Of a stretch of 42,443 bases of DNA, positions 34,657-42,443 are shown piece by piece. The notes under the pieces are model-generated. The model worked only from the letters and a program-made list of their open reading frames with translations, was not told the origin of the DNA and did no database searches. The first letter of the stretch is position 1, and every line of letters begins with the position of its first letter. Both the position numbers and the translations under genes were made by a program. Origin of the DNA: Cysteiniphilum halobium (GTDB lineage Bacteria; Pseudomonadota; Gammaproteobacteria; Francisellales; Francisellaceae); NCBI RefSeq assembly GCF_003574425.1, contig NZ_QLIU01000025.1, positions 1 through 42,443 on the forward strand, written 5' to 3'.

Positions 34657-35527
34657 CAAGACCTTCTGGAAAAGTATAAGTTGCTTGCCAATTAGGTAAA
34701 ATTTTATAATTTTCCCAAAGCTTCATTACCTCCCTACTTCTATATGATTTCGCACCCCACTCAATATTAAGTTTTTTACCTATATAGTGTTCATAACGAT
34801 TTACAATTTCTTTTAATGATGACGAGATCTGCGTTGTAACTGCAAACTCCTCATACTGAACCTCATCTAAACTTGTCAATCTTTCACTTGCCATAATAAG
34901 CGCCCGAACAACATCATAAATGTGCACAAGATCTAGTTGCTGTTCTCCTGGAGACATCTTTAAATTATCTTTTGTTTTTGCAAGTTGTACTAACAAATGG
35001 ACTAGCTTCTTCCTTGGATCATCTGAACCATAGGTATCAAATAATTTTAATGTAATACACTTAAACTGATGTGCCTTTACATAATAAACAATTAATTGTT
35101 CAAATGCTTCTTTTGTTGCTGCATATAAGCATACTGGGTCATATTCTTGATTATTGTAGTGCTGCCAAGAGGTGCCTGTGTTAACCATATTTTTAATGCC
35201 ATTTTGCTGCATAGCTTCCAATAAATGTGCTCCAAACAATATATTTGACTCAATTAAATCCGTCACCTGGTGACTTTTATGCTCAGCAATAAAGCACGAA
35301 GCAAGATGAAAGACCACGTCAATTGAATATTGTTTAATGCCTGCAATCAATGAATCGACTGTTTTATCCCAATAAATGAGTTTAATATCATTTTTAACTG
35401 ACTCTAATAGAGAAAGGTCTGAACTCTTTCTCACAATACAAATTAATTGATAACCATTTTTAATCAGTTGTTTTGCTAATTTTGAGCCAATATAACCACT
35501 AGCTCCAGTAATTAAATAATTCGTCAT
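34649..35527 (-). CDS. CDP-4-keto-dideoxyhexose reductase-like SDR (RfbJ/AscF type)
   Basis: The 292-residue extended SDR has the cofactor motif ITGASGYIGSKLA (6-18), NTGTSWQHYNN and LYAATKEAFEQL with the catalytic Tyr-x3-Lys. The blocks TLKLFDTYGSDDPR and SPGEQQLDLVHIYDVVRA resemble CDP-abequose/CDP-paratose synthases. In this context it would reduce the 4-keto group of the CDP-3,6-dideoxy sugar. A role as a GDP-4-keto-6-deoxymannose reductase cannot be excluded, because that enzyme is missing too. It follows the RmlC-like gene by 11 bases. Confidence 0.78.
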   Translation of the reverse strand: MTNYLITGASGYIGSKLAKQLIKNGYQLICIVRKSSDLSLLESVKNDIKLIYWDKTVDSLIAGIKQYSIDVVFHLASCFIAEHKSHQVTDLIESNILFGAHLLEAMQQNGIKNMVNTGTSWQHYNNQEYDPVCLYAATKEAFEQLIVYYVKAHQFKCITLKLFDTYGSDDPRKKLVHLLVQLAKTKDNLKMSPGEQQLDLVHIYDVVRALIMASERLTSLDEVQYEEFAVTTQISSSLKEIVNRYEHYIGKKLNIEWGAKSYRSREVMKLWENYKILPNWQATYTFPEGLDE

Positions 35528-35538
35528 ATTTCCCTCAG

Positions 35539-36087
35539 TTAAAATACAAATGGGGATTCAAACTCAGATAAAAGTGGATGGTTTTTATCTCTCTTTGAAA
35601 GGATAGGTAGACTTGATATTTTCCAAATATTCTCACAACTCATCCAATGCACCCCAAAATCACTCGTTGGATTATATACCGTAGAAGTTTTATATACCAT
35701 TATTGCTTGTGGTGAAAGCGTAAGAAACCCATGCGCAATACCTTTAGGAATATAGAGGATATTAGCCTTTTTGTCAGACAACTCAATAGATATTGCTTTT
35801 AAATAAGTGGGAGAACCCTTTCTCAGATCCAATAGAATATCTTGAACCTGTCCATTAATACAATACACCAACTTCACATGATCGTCAGGAGGTAATTGAA
35901 AATGGAGTCCTCTTAGTGCTCCTTTAGCTGAAATAGAGTAATACTCTTCTTTAAATAGTGTCTCCTGCAACCCATTTTCATGGAATACTTCTTCATGAAA
36001 AGTCTTAATAAAAACACCCCGACTATCTTTTATGACATTTGGGTGAACTTCATAAACACCTGGCATTACTAGCTCATTAAATTTCAT
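35539..36087 (-). CDS. RmlC-like nucleotide-sugar epimerase in the CDP branch
   Basis: The 182-residue cupin-fold protein is clearly in the RmlC family (DSRGVFIKTFHEEVF, SISAKGALRGLHFQ with the catalytic His, IPKGIAHGFLTLSPQ, and Tyr in MVYKTSTVYNP) but is divergent from the true RmlC at 27186. It lies between the 3-dehydrase and the reductase genes. In CDP-L-ascarylose synthesis in Yersinia, an RmlC homologue epimerises C5 of the 3,6-dideoxy-4-keto intermediate before reduction; this gene occupies the matching step. Substrate assignment is by context. Confidence 0.8.
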   Translation of the reverse strand: MKFNELVMPGVYEVHPNVIKDSRGVFIKTFHEEVFHENGLQETLFKEEYYSISAKGALRGLHFQLPPDDHVKLVYCINGQVQDILLDLRKGSPTYLKAISIELSDKKANILYIPKGIAHGFLTLSPQAIMVYKTSTVYNPTSDFGVHWMSCENIWKISSLPILSKRDKNHPLLSEFESPFVF

Positions 36088-36112
36088 TTATGGCTTCGCT
36101 CTATTGGCTTAT

Positions 36113-37327
36113 CTAATTATATTGTGCAGCAAATTTAGTAAATCTCTTATGAACATAGTCCATCATCTCTTCTGTTAAACCATGATGACAGGCTAAAAGT
36201 ATTCCACCACGCATTACCTGATCTGCATAAGGATAGCCTTCTTTATATGCTTTATGAGGAATATTTTTAAAACCTGGCTGACGTAGAATATTACCTGTAA
36301 AGACAGTACGAGTCTGAATATTGCATTTTTCTAAAAATATCTGCATTTCAGTACGAGTGAAAGGCGCATTGTCTTTTATAGTCAAAGGAAATGCGAGCCA
36401 GCCAGTGCGGCAATTTTCAAGTGTCTCAGGTAAAATAAACCACTCTTCATATGCTTTAAAAAACTCTAGCTGCTGGCTAAACCATTTGTTTCTAGCATTT
36501 ATATTATCTTGAAGTTTAGAAAGTTGAACCAATCCAAATGCAGCGCCCATTTCAGATGGTTCAAGATTATAGCCAAGCGCTTCAAATACAAATTTTGCAT
36601 CATAGTTAACACCATCTACAACAACATTAAAACGATTTTCAACAGCTTCTGATTCAACAAATAAAGAAGAGCTTCGACCCCAACTTCTTAGCAGTTTGGC
36701 TCGTGCGTTTAACTCCTTATCATTCACACAAAGCATACCACCATTTCCAGCGCAGTTAATCACGTGAGAGCCATAAAAGCTTGTCGTGCTGATATCAACG
36801 AACCGGCCAGAGGATTTATTCCCAATCTCTGCACCAAGGGTATCACAGGAGTCTTCAATTGTTATTAAATTATATTTATCCGCAAGTTCTCTTAATTTTT
36901 GCCAATCAGGTAAATTACCCAATAAATTTGGGATCATCATGGCTTTTGTTTTTGAGCTGATCATTGATTCAACTTTATTTACATCAATATTATAAGTTCC
37001 AGGCTCAACATCGACAAACACAGGAATCAGCTTATTTTTTACTAAAGGAGCTACAGTTGTAGAAAAAGTTAAAACAGGCGTAATTACTTCACTCCCTTCA
37101 AGAAGATCTAAAATCTCAATTGCTAAGTAGTTTGCAGAAGAGCCCGAATTAACCATAATACCATACTCTTTAGCATACAATTTTGATACTTTTTCTTCCA
37201 TTTCTCGGACATGCTTACCCATTTGCGTAGAAGTTTTTAAACAGCTCACAACTGCATCAACCTCTTCCTGCCCATGAACCGTACACCCATAAGGAACAAA
37301 TATTTTTTTCTCTACAACATTCGACAT
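36113..37327 (-). CDS. RfbH-like CDP-4-keto-6-deoxyglucose 3-dehydrase lacking the iron-sulfur cysteines
   Basis: The 404-residue protein belongs to the DegT/DnrJ/EryC1 PLP family. SGSSAN (61-66) and IEDSCDTLGA (Asp159) bind PLP. At the position of the Schiff-base lysine it has His188 (SFYGSHVINCAGNGG), the hallmark of 3-dehydrases such as RfbH/E1 and ColD rather than aminotransferases. RfbH/E1 carries a cysteine cluster for a [2Fe-2S] centre after the DWGRD block. Here the matching stretch SWGRSSSLFVESEAVENRF has no cysteine. It follows rfbG by 16 bases. A ColD-like, glutamate-using mechanism is inferred. Confidence 0.82.
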   Translation of the reverse strand: MSNVVEKKIFVPYGCTVHGQEEVDAVVSCLKTSTQMGKHVREMEEKVSKLYAKEYGIMVNSGSSANYLAIEILDLLEGSEVITPVLTFSTTVAPLVKNKLIPVFVDVEPGTYNIDVNKVESMISSKTKAMMIPNLLGNLPDWQKLRELADKYNLITIEDSCDTLGAEIGNKSSGRFVDISTTSFYGSHVINCAGNGGMLCVNDKELNARAKLLRSWGRSSSLFVESEAVENRFNVVVDGVNYDAKFVFEALGYNLEPSEMGAAFGLVQLSKLQDNINARNKWFSQQLEFFKAYEEWFILPETLENCRTGWLAFPLTIKDNAPFTRTEMQIFLEKCNIQTRTVFTGNILRQPGFKNIPHKAYKEGYPYADQVMRGGILLACHHGLTEEMMDYVHKRFTKFAAQYN

Positions 37328-37343
37328 CTTTTATAACCTTTAA

Positions 37344-38417
37344 TTAACAATTTTTCGATTCAAAAGCTTTAATTTGAGCCAATGTTAACTCAAACATATC
37401 TTTTCCACAAGAATAAGCATCATACCATTCAATAATGCTTTTAAGTGTCTGCTCTAAACTCCAACGTGGTTGCCAGCCCAAATAGGTTTTAGCCTTTGAA
37501 ATATCCAATTTTAAAAATTTAGCCTCATGCGGCTGTTTACTCTCATCAAATCTCCACTCAACATTTTGATGCCAATGAGTCGCAAGATACTCAACAATAT
37601 ATTTAACATCTTTCACATCTGAGTCTAATGGACCAAAGTTCCATGCCTCGGCATACTGCTTAGGGTCATGCCACATCTTCTCTGCTAATAATAAATACCC
37701 TGACAAAGGTTCAAGGACATGCTGCCAAGGCCTAATTGCTGCAGGGTTTCTAATATTAACAATTTCTTGCTTAATAAAAGATCCGATAACATCTGGAATA
37801 AGACGATCTTTTGCCCAGTCCCCTCCACCGATAACATTTCCAGCTCTTGCACTTGCGACAGCTTTGCCATGTTTATTCACCTCAGCGGGGTTAAAGTAGG
37901 AATATCTGTAGGAAGAAGTGATTAGCTCTGAACATCCTTTACTACTACTATAAGGGTCATAGCCTCCCATAGGCTCATATTCTCTATAACCCCATTCCCA
38001 TTCTTTATTTTCATAACATTTATCAGTCGTTACATTAACAACGACTTTAACAGAATTACAGACCCGTACACTCTCGAAAAGGTTAACCGTCCCCATAATA
38101 TTTGTTTGATATGTTTCCACCGGATTCTCATAAGAGTAGCGCACTAGGGGCTGAGCAGCCATATGAATGATAATATCAGGCTGCACATTAATAATACGTG
38201 CTTTAAACGCATCTAAGTCACGGATATCCCCAATAAAGTGGTCAATCCTATTATCCATTCTAAGCAACTTAAACAATGACGGTTCGGTGTTTGGCTCCAA
38301 TGCATAACCATAAACTTTTGCACCCGAGGAATTAAGCCATAGACTCATCCAAGTTCCCTTAAAGCCAGTATGTCCCGTCACTAAAATTTTTTTACTCTTC
38401 CAGAACGCTTTATTCAT
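37344..38417 (-). CDS. rfbG: CDP-glucose 4,6-dehydratase
   Basis: The 357-residue extended SDR converts CDP-glucose to CDP-4-keto-6-deoxyglucose. VTGHTGFKGTWMSLWL (13-28) is the characteristic RfbG/DdhB start. NVTTDKCYENKEW, YDPYSSSKGCSELI (Tyr-x3-Lys) and GNVIGGGDWAKDRLIPD are strong family signatures. It is the gateway enzyme for CDP-linked 3,6-dideoxyhexoses. Its ATG overlaps the end of rfbF by 8 bases (ATGAATAA). Confidence 0.95.
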   Translation of the reverse strand: MNKAFWKSKKILVTGHTGFKGTWMSLWLNSSGAKVYGYALEPNTEPSLFKLLRMDNRIDHFIGDIRDLDAFKARIINVQPDIIIHMAAQPLVRYSYENPVETYQTNIMGTVNLFESVRVCNSVKVVVNVTTDKCYENKEWEWGYREYEPMGGYDPYSSSKGCSELITSSYRYSYFNPAEVNKHGKAVASARAGNVIGGGDWAKDRLIPDVIGSFIKQEIVNIRNPAAIRPWQHVLEPLSGYLLLAEKMWHDPKQYAEAWNFGPLDSDVKDVKYIVEYLATHWHQNVEWRFDESKQPHEAKFLKLDISKAKTYLGWQPRWSLEQTLKSIIEWYDAYSCGKDMFELTLAQIKAFESKNC

Positions 38418-39189
38418 TCCACATTTTCCAAGGTGCTTTTCCAGATTGCCATAGCTTCTCTAATAAATGTTTTTCTCGCAATGTATCCATCGGTTGCCAG
38501 AAGCCCTTATGAAAATAACAGCTCATTTCACCATTCTCAGCAAGCTTCTGCATCGGCTCTTGCTCCCATACTGTTTTATCATCCTCAACATAACCAATGA
38601 CAGCTGGCGATAAAACAAAAAAACCACCATTAATCCATGAGCCATCACCTTTGGGTTTTTCTTGAAATTTGTTAACTTTATTACCAGCAAAATCAAGCGC
38701 ACCAAATCGACCAGCTGGTTGAACTGCCGTTACCGTTGATAGTCTTTTTCCCTTATTATGCAAATCGATAACCGATTTTATATTGATATCAGCCACACCA
38801 TCACCATAAGTGAAGCAAAAAGGCTCATCTGGTGTCAAATAATCCTTAATACGTTTCAAGCGTCCGCCTGTCATAGTATCTGGACCTGTATCAACCAAAG
38901 TAACACTCCATGGCTCTGCCTTTTTATGATGAACCTCCATTTTATTTTCACGCATACAAAAAGTTACATCTGACATATGAAGGAAATAGTTTGCAAAATA
39001 CTCTTTAATTACATAACCCTTATACCCTAAACATATAATGAAATCATTAATACCATAGTAAGAATATATCTTCATAATATGCCATAAAACAGGCATCCCT
39101 CCAATCTCAACCATTGGTTTTGGTTTTAAGGAAGTCTCTTCACTTAAACGAGTACCCAAACCACCTGCTAAAATTACTGCTTTCATCAT
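38410..39189 (-). CDS. rfbF: Glucose-1-phosphate cytidylyltransferase
   Basis: The 259-residue nucleotidyltransferase makes CDP-glucose from CTP and glucose-1-phosphate. LAGGLGTRLSEET (about 8-20) is the binding loop, KPMVEIGGMPVLWHIMKIY is the RfbF-specific block, and FTYGDGVADI holds the metal-binding Asp. WQPMDTLREKHLLEKLW near the C-terminus is typical. Two adjacent ATGs are possible; AGGTTTAA precedes them. It starts 7 bases after manC. Confidence 0.95.
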   Translation of the reverse strand: MMKAVILAGGLGTRLSEETSLKPKPMVEIGGMPVLWHIMKIYSYYGINDFIICLGYKGYVIKEYFANYFLHMSDVTFCMRENKMEVHHKKAEPWSVTLVDTGPDTMTGGRLKRIKDYLTPDEPFCFTYGDGVADINIKSVIDLHNKGKRLSTVTAVQPAGRFGALDFAGNKVNKFQEKPKGDGSWINGGFFVLSPAVIGYVEDDKTVWEQEPMQKLAENGEMSCYFHKGFWQPMDTLREKHLLEKLWQSGKAPWKMWNE

Positions 39190-39196
39190 TTAAACC

Positions 39197-40609
39197 TTAA
39201 AATCTCTCTATATCATCTTCAGAGATATAATTCCCTGACTGTATCTCTAACATTTCAAGCGGCAAAATACCAATTGCCAATACCTGATGCTTTTTCAAAG
39301 GTGTAATATTAATCGACATCCCCTCAGATAACAAGTGCTCCTCCCCTTCAATTACTACCTTAGCTGCACCACTTAAAACCGTAAAGTACTCACTTCGATG
39401 ATGATGCATTTGTAAAGAGCTTTTTGCCCCCACTTTGAAATAAAGCTTATTGACAATAAACTTCTCGCCTCTAACAAGCTGATCACTGTACCCCCAAGGA
39501 CCATAGTACCGTTTGTGTCTGATATACTCTTGGCGATTATCTTTTTTAAGTTCATCCACAATTAATTTAATATCTTGTGCCTGGGTAGCATCGGCAACAA
39601 GAATGGCATCGGCTGTCTCAACAACAACCAAATTTTCCACACCAACAGCAGAGAGCATACGACTATGTGTGCGAAAATAACAGTTCTTTGAGCCAACTTG
39701 GTATACATCTCCCTTTGCAATATTCCCATTTTGATCTTTCTCTCCAAGCTCAAACAATGCTTTCCAAGACCCCACATCGGACCAGCTAGTTTTTAAAAGC
39801 GGGATAACTTGTACATTTTTAGCCTTTTCCATCACTGCATAATCAATAGAGACATCCTCACATTGAGAAAAACCCTCCTCTGGAATACGAATAAAATCCA
39901 AATCTTGCTGTTTTTTATCAAATTCTCGAGAACAAATCTCGTGTATCTTTGGCTTGTATTTTCTTAGTGCATCTAGATAAGCTTTTGCTTTAAATAAAAA
40001 TATACCGCTATTCCAATAAAATCCATCGTCTGTAATATATTTTTGAGCAGCTTCTAATTCAGGCTTTTCAATAAAGCGTTTAATATGATAAGAGAAATTA
40101 TTCTTTTTCTCTCCAATTTCAATATATCCGTAACCAACCTCTGGCGCCTTAGGTTTAACCCCAAATGTATAAAGTTCATGATCAGAAACGTTCAAACCTT
40201 TAAATATATTCATTAATTCTGAATTATCTTTAATATAATGATCTGAAGGCAAAATAAGCATAATACCATCAGAGTCACTTTCCAAAATAGTCAATGCAGC
40301 AAGCGCAATAGCAGGAGCTGTATTTTTAGCGCAAGGCTCTAAAATAATTTTTGCATTCTCAACACCTATTCCACGAAGCGATTCGGCAACCTGAAAACGA
40401 TGTACTTCATTACAGACAATCACAGGCGAGTGAAACATCGATCGTTCACTAAAACGCAAACAGGTGTTTTGCAACAAATTTTTGTCATCAATTAGAGGAA
40501 TAAACTGCTTTGGAGATTTTTGCCTTGATAGTGGCCACAGTCTAGACCCAGAACCCCCTGATAAAATAACCGGATAGAGATTGCTCAAATTTACTTCTTT
40601 AATATCCAT
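39197..40609 (-). CDS. manC: Mannose-1-phosphate guanylyltransferase/mannose-6-phosphate isomerase
   Basis: This bifunctional enzyme makes GDP-mannose. The nucleotidyltransferase domain (about 1-330) starts with ILSGGSGSRLWPLSR and includes FIEKPELEAAQ. The C-terminal cupin (about 345-470) holds PWGYSDQLVRGEKFIV, LQMHHHRSEYFTVLSG and the metal-binding His residues of type II phosphomannose isomerases. The ATG at 40609 is preferred over a TTG three codons upstream; the ribosome site is weak. At 470 residues it has the usual length. It is the first gene of the large sugar cluster. Confidence 0.95.
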   Translation of the reverse strand: MDIKEVNLSNLYPVILSGGSGSRLWPLSRQKSPKQFIPLIDDKNLLQNTCLRFSERSMFHSPVIVCNEVHRFQVAESLRGIGVENAKIILEPCAKNTAPAIALAALTILESDSDGIMLILPSDHYIKDNSELMNIFKGLNVSDHELYTFGVKPKAPEVGYGYIEIGEKKNNFSYHIKRFIEKPELEAAQKYITDDGFYWNSGIFLFKAKAYLDALRKYKPKIHEICSREFDKKQQDLDFIRIPEEGFSQCEDVSIDYAVMEKAKNVQVIPLLKTSWSDVGSWKALFELGEKDQNGNIAKGDVYQVGSKNCYFRTHSRMLSAVGVENLVVVETADAILVADATQAQDIKLIVDELKKDNRQEYIRHKRYYGPWGYSDQLVRGEKFIVNKLYFKVGAKSSLQMHHHRSEYFTVLSGAAKVVIEGEEHLLSEGMSINITPLKKHQVLAIGILPLEMLEIQSGNYISEDDIERF

Positions 40610-40691
40610 AGCTTTCAAAAGTTAACCATTTAATCATAAGACCACACACTCAGATCACTAAACTAAATTAAGTGCCTAAAAACGATGGAGT

Positions 40692-40720
40692 ATATTAGCC
40701 ATTTTCAGTAATCACCACAA
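40692..40720 (-). promoter_or_regulatory. Candidate sigma-70 promoter for the large sugar cluster
   Basis: On the minus strand TTGTGG (40715-40720) and TAATAT (40692-40697) are 17 bases apart, about 85 bases upstream of manC. It is the best promoter match in the gap between the second AAA/nuclease gene and manC. No JUMPstart/ops-like GGCGGTAG element was seen nearby. Confidence 0.45.
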
Positions 40721-40802
40721 GCATATCAGAGATTTTTTTACCATTTTACTACAGAGCAAAGAGCCTTTTGATTACATATCAAACATTCAATTCATAATTA
40801 GT

Positions 40803-42341
40803 TTAAAATCTCTCCACTGCCAAATCCGCCATATTGCGCTGTTTATCATCAAAACTCATCCCAATTAAATAAATAGGTTTATTGTGCATTTTATATTTTT
40901 GAGGATAGTTGCGAGACTTTATCTGTGCAATAGCATCTTTGGCATCACCATATTTTTGTAGTTTAAACTCAATAACCATCACCTTATCGGGCATCACAAG
41001 TGTTAAATCAATTTTCCCATGATTTGTCACATCTTCGGCGATCAAATCATAGCCAAGTGCAGCCAAAAAGCTATAAATAATACTGGCGTAGAATCCTTCG
41101 TAACGCTCAATATCATTATTACGATACCAATCGTTTGGGATTGAAGCAAAGTGACTGGTAAAGATCTGAAATAAGCTTTCAAAATCGTTTTGCAGTAAAG
41201 CTTGGGCAATATATTGCAAATGTTGATTTTTGACCATCATATTAGTTGCAACACTCGCCAGAGCACCATTTAAGCTAGCCTTAACCTCTAGATTTGGATA
41301 AGTTAAAACATAAGCATATTGCGTGCCTATCGTTGTCGTATTTTTCACCGTTAAATAGCCTGTTTGGAATAACAAGGTCTCAATAGGCATATTATCCACA
41401 TCAAAAGTTTTTAAGACATCCTCACCGACGATAGCATTTTCAAGATTGGGAATAAAATAACGATACTTCTCAATCATTTTAATTAGAAAAGTCGGTGTTG
41501 CCGTTTCAAACCAATAGTTTTGGTAATGGTAGCCTTCATCAATAAATAGTAAAATATCAAAGGGATTATACACTTTTTGCTTTTCACTTCCTGCGAAATT
41601 ATAACCATTATACCAGCGCTTTAACAAGTTTCTGTCAACATTACCCTGATCTAAATGCCCTTTGAAAGATCCATCAATCTCTAATTGGGTATAACCACAA
41701 ATATCAGCATAGTTAACACCTAGAGTAATATCTTTTAGGTTATTTAAATCACTGAATAAACTCACTTTACTAAACTTTGATACTCCAGTTAACATCACAA
41801 ACTTAATATACCCATCTTGCGCTTTAATTACACTATAAAAATTTTTCAAACGCTGGCGCATTGCTATAGCAAGATCACTGTTATCGATATTATCTAAGAT
41901 CGGTTTATCGTATTCATCGATTAGAATAACCACTTGCTGATACTTATTGCCAAGTGTATTAATTAGATAAGAAAATTTGCTACTGATTTCACTATAAGAT
42001 TGTTCAATATTATAACGCTCATAGTACACATCTAAAAATGTAGCAATTTTTTCATCTAAGGCCTCTGGACTTGAGATATTTCCCTCACCAAAACTAAAAT
42101 GTAATACAGGATAAGTCGTTTGCCAATCCCAATGATTTTCAAGATGCAGCCCTTTAAATAATGATTTATTACCTTCAAAGGCGTGCTTGATTGTATCAAT
42201 TAATAACGATTTACCAAAACGTCTAGGACGAGATAGAAAATAACGCCCAGCACCTTTGTTCACCAACTTGTCAATATGTTTGGTTTTATCGATATAAACG
42301 TAACCTTCAGTAATGATTTTCTCAAAACTTGAGATACCAAC
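40803..42341 (-). pseudogene. AAA-ATPase-like/PD-(D/E)XK protein, copy 2, with altered 5' end
   Basis: This is a paralogue of the protein at 19580-21139, with the same atypical P-loop (RPRRFGKSLLID), Walker B (VVILIDEYDKP) and nuclease core (GKIDLTL, VIEFKL). The N- and C-terminal thirds are nearly identical to copy 1; the middle (after YPVLHFSFGEGN) is much more diverged. Homology to copy 1 begins at 42341 (VGISSFEKIITEGYVYIDKT), but the frame upstream meets TGA at 42351-42353 with no ATG. The start region is 2 bases shorter than in copy 1. Translation could begin only at TTG 42269 or GTG 42266, losing about 24 residues. It may be inactive. Confidence 0.7.
40803..42341 (-). repeat. Direct repeat, right copy (AAA/nuclease gene)
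   Basis: This is the right partner of the repeat at 19580-21139. Near-identical blocks include the region encoding LVNKGAGRYFLSRPRRFGKS and the block encoding RWYNGYNFAGSEKQKVYNPF. Confidence 0.7.
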
Positions 42342-42353
42342 AGGGTCACCTCA

Positions 42354-42443
42354 TTAAAATTTAGCCCTTAAAATTTCGTCTAGAAACACGGGATTCCAAC
42401 CTGCCATTTTTCTCATTACTTTAAGGCTTTTCCTTTTGTGCTC
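42354..42443 (-). CDS. C-terminal end of an unidentified protein running off the window
   Basis: An open frame enters from the window edge and ends at TAA (42354-42356) after 29 codons. The tail is basic (EHKRKSLKVMRKMAGWNPVF, then LDEILRAKF). It abuts the broken start of AAA/nuclease copy 2, and the sequence between them, TGAGGTGACCC, could be the end of an insertion element. I cannot name the protein; a transposase is possible. Confidence 0.4.
   Translation of the reverse strand, partial: EHKRKSLKVMRKMAGWNPVFLDEILRAKF

Noticed and set aside
40619-40802. JUMPstart/ops element before the sugar cluster
   Set aside because: No GGCGGTAG-like sequence is present in the gap on either strand.
1-42443. 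tRNA genes, rRNA genes or CRISPR arrays
   Set aside because: No T-loop plus acceptor-stem pattern, no rRNA-like sequence and no regularly spaced short repeats were seen by eye.

Overview
This window looks like the chromosome of an AT-rich gammaproteobacterium. The thrS-infC-rpmI-rplT operon with an AUU-started infC, the rlmN-pilF pair, rluB, mdaB and dsbB all fit that class. The low GC and the small membrane ORF next to dsbB suggest the Francisella/Fastidiosibacter/Legionella neighbourhood, but this placement is inference. Almost everything after the dsbB pair lies on the minus strand.

Region 1 (1-16302) is core genome. A non-coding leader is followed on the plus strand by a 52-residue membrane protein and a DsbB variant. 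The minus strand then carries an alpha/beta hydrolase, an MdaB-type quinone reductase, a small unknown protein and a LysR regulator. A long tight operon follows, read from about 11.5 kb down to 4.5 kb: rlmN, pilF, a hydrolase-patatin fusion, rluB, a MidA-type methyltransferase and a phosphomannomutase. Next come an APC amino-acid transporter and the thrS-infC-rpmI-rplT translation operon, which ends in a strong terminator.

Region 2 (16470-42341) is a Wzy-dependent surface polysaccharide (O-antigen or capsule) locus in two pieces. The small piece (16470-18616) holds a Wzz-type chain-length protein and the initiating sugar-phosphate transferase. The large piece (23677-40609) holds manC, a CDP-glucose branch (rfbF, rfbG, an RfbH-like 3-dehydrase, an RmlC-like epimerase, an RfbJ-like reductase), Wzx, Wzy, three glycosyltransferases, gmd, rmlABCD and a 2-oxoglutarate/iron oxygenase. 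One initiating enzyme plus three glycosyltransferases suggests a repeat unit of about four sugars, including L-rhamnose, a CDP-linked 3,6-dideoxyhexose and a GDP-mannose-derived sugar.

Between the two pieces (18684-23645) sits an accessory block: a HepT-MntA toxin-antitoxin pair, an AAA-ATPase/PD-(D/E)XK protein, a DUF234-type ATPase, gene debris and an IS1-family element. A second copy of the AAA/PD-(D/E)XK gene lies at the far end of the polysaccharide locus in the same orientation, so the large sugar cluster is bracketed by direct repeats about 21 kb apart. The second copy has lost its normal start codon context next to the end of another gene that runs off the window.

The most interesting candidate is the CDP-dideoxysugar branch. 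Its 3-dehydrase carries the diagnostic His in place of the PLP lysine but lacks the cysteine cluster of RfbH/E1, and no DdhD-type reductase is in the window. This suggests a ColD-like, iron-sulfur-free route to an ascarylose-type CDP sugar. The other notable points are the bracketing AAA/nuclease repeats and the hydrolase-patatin fusion.
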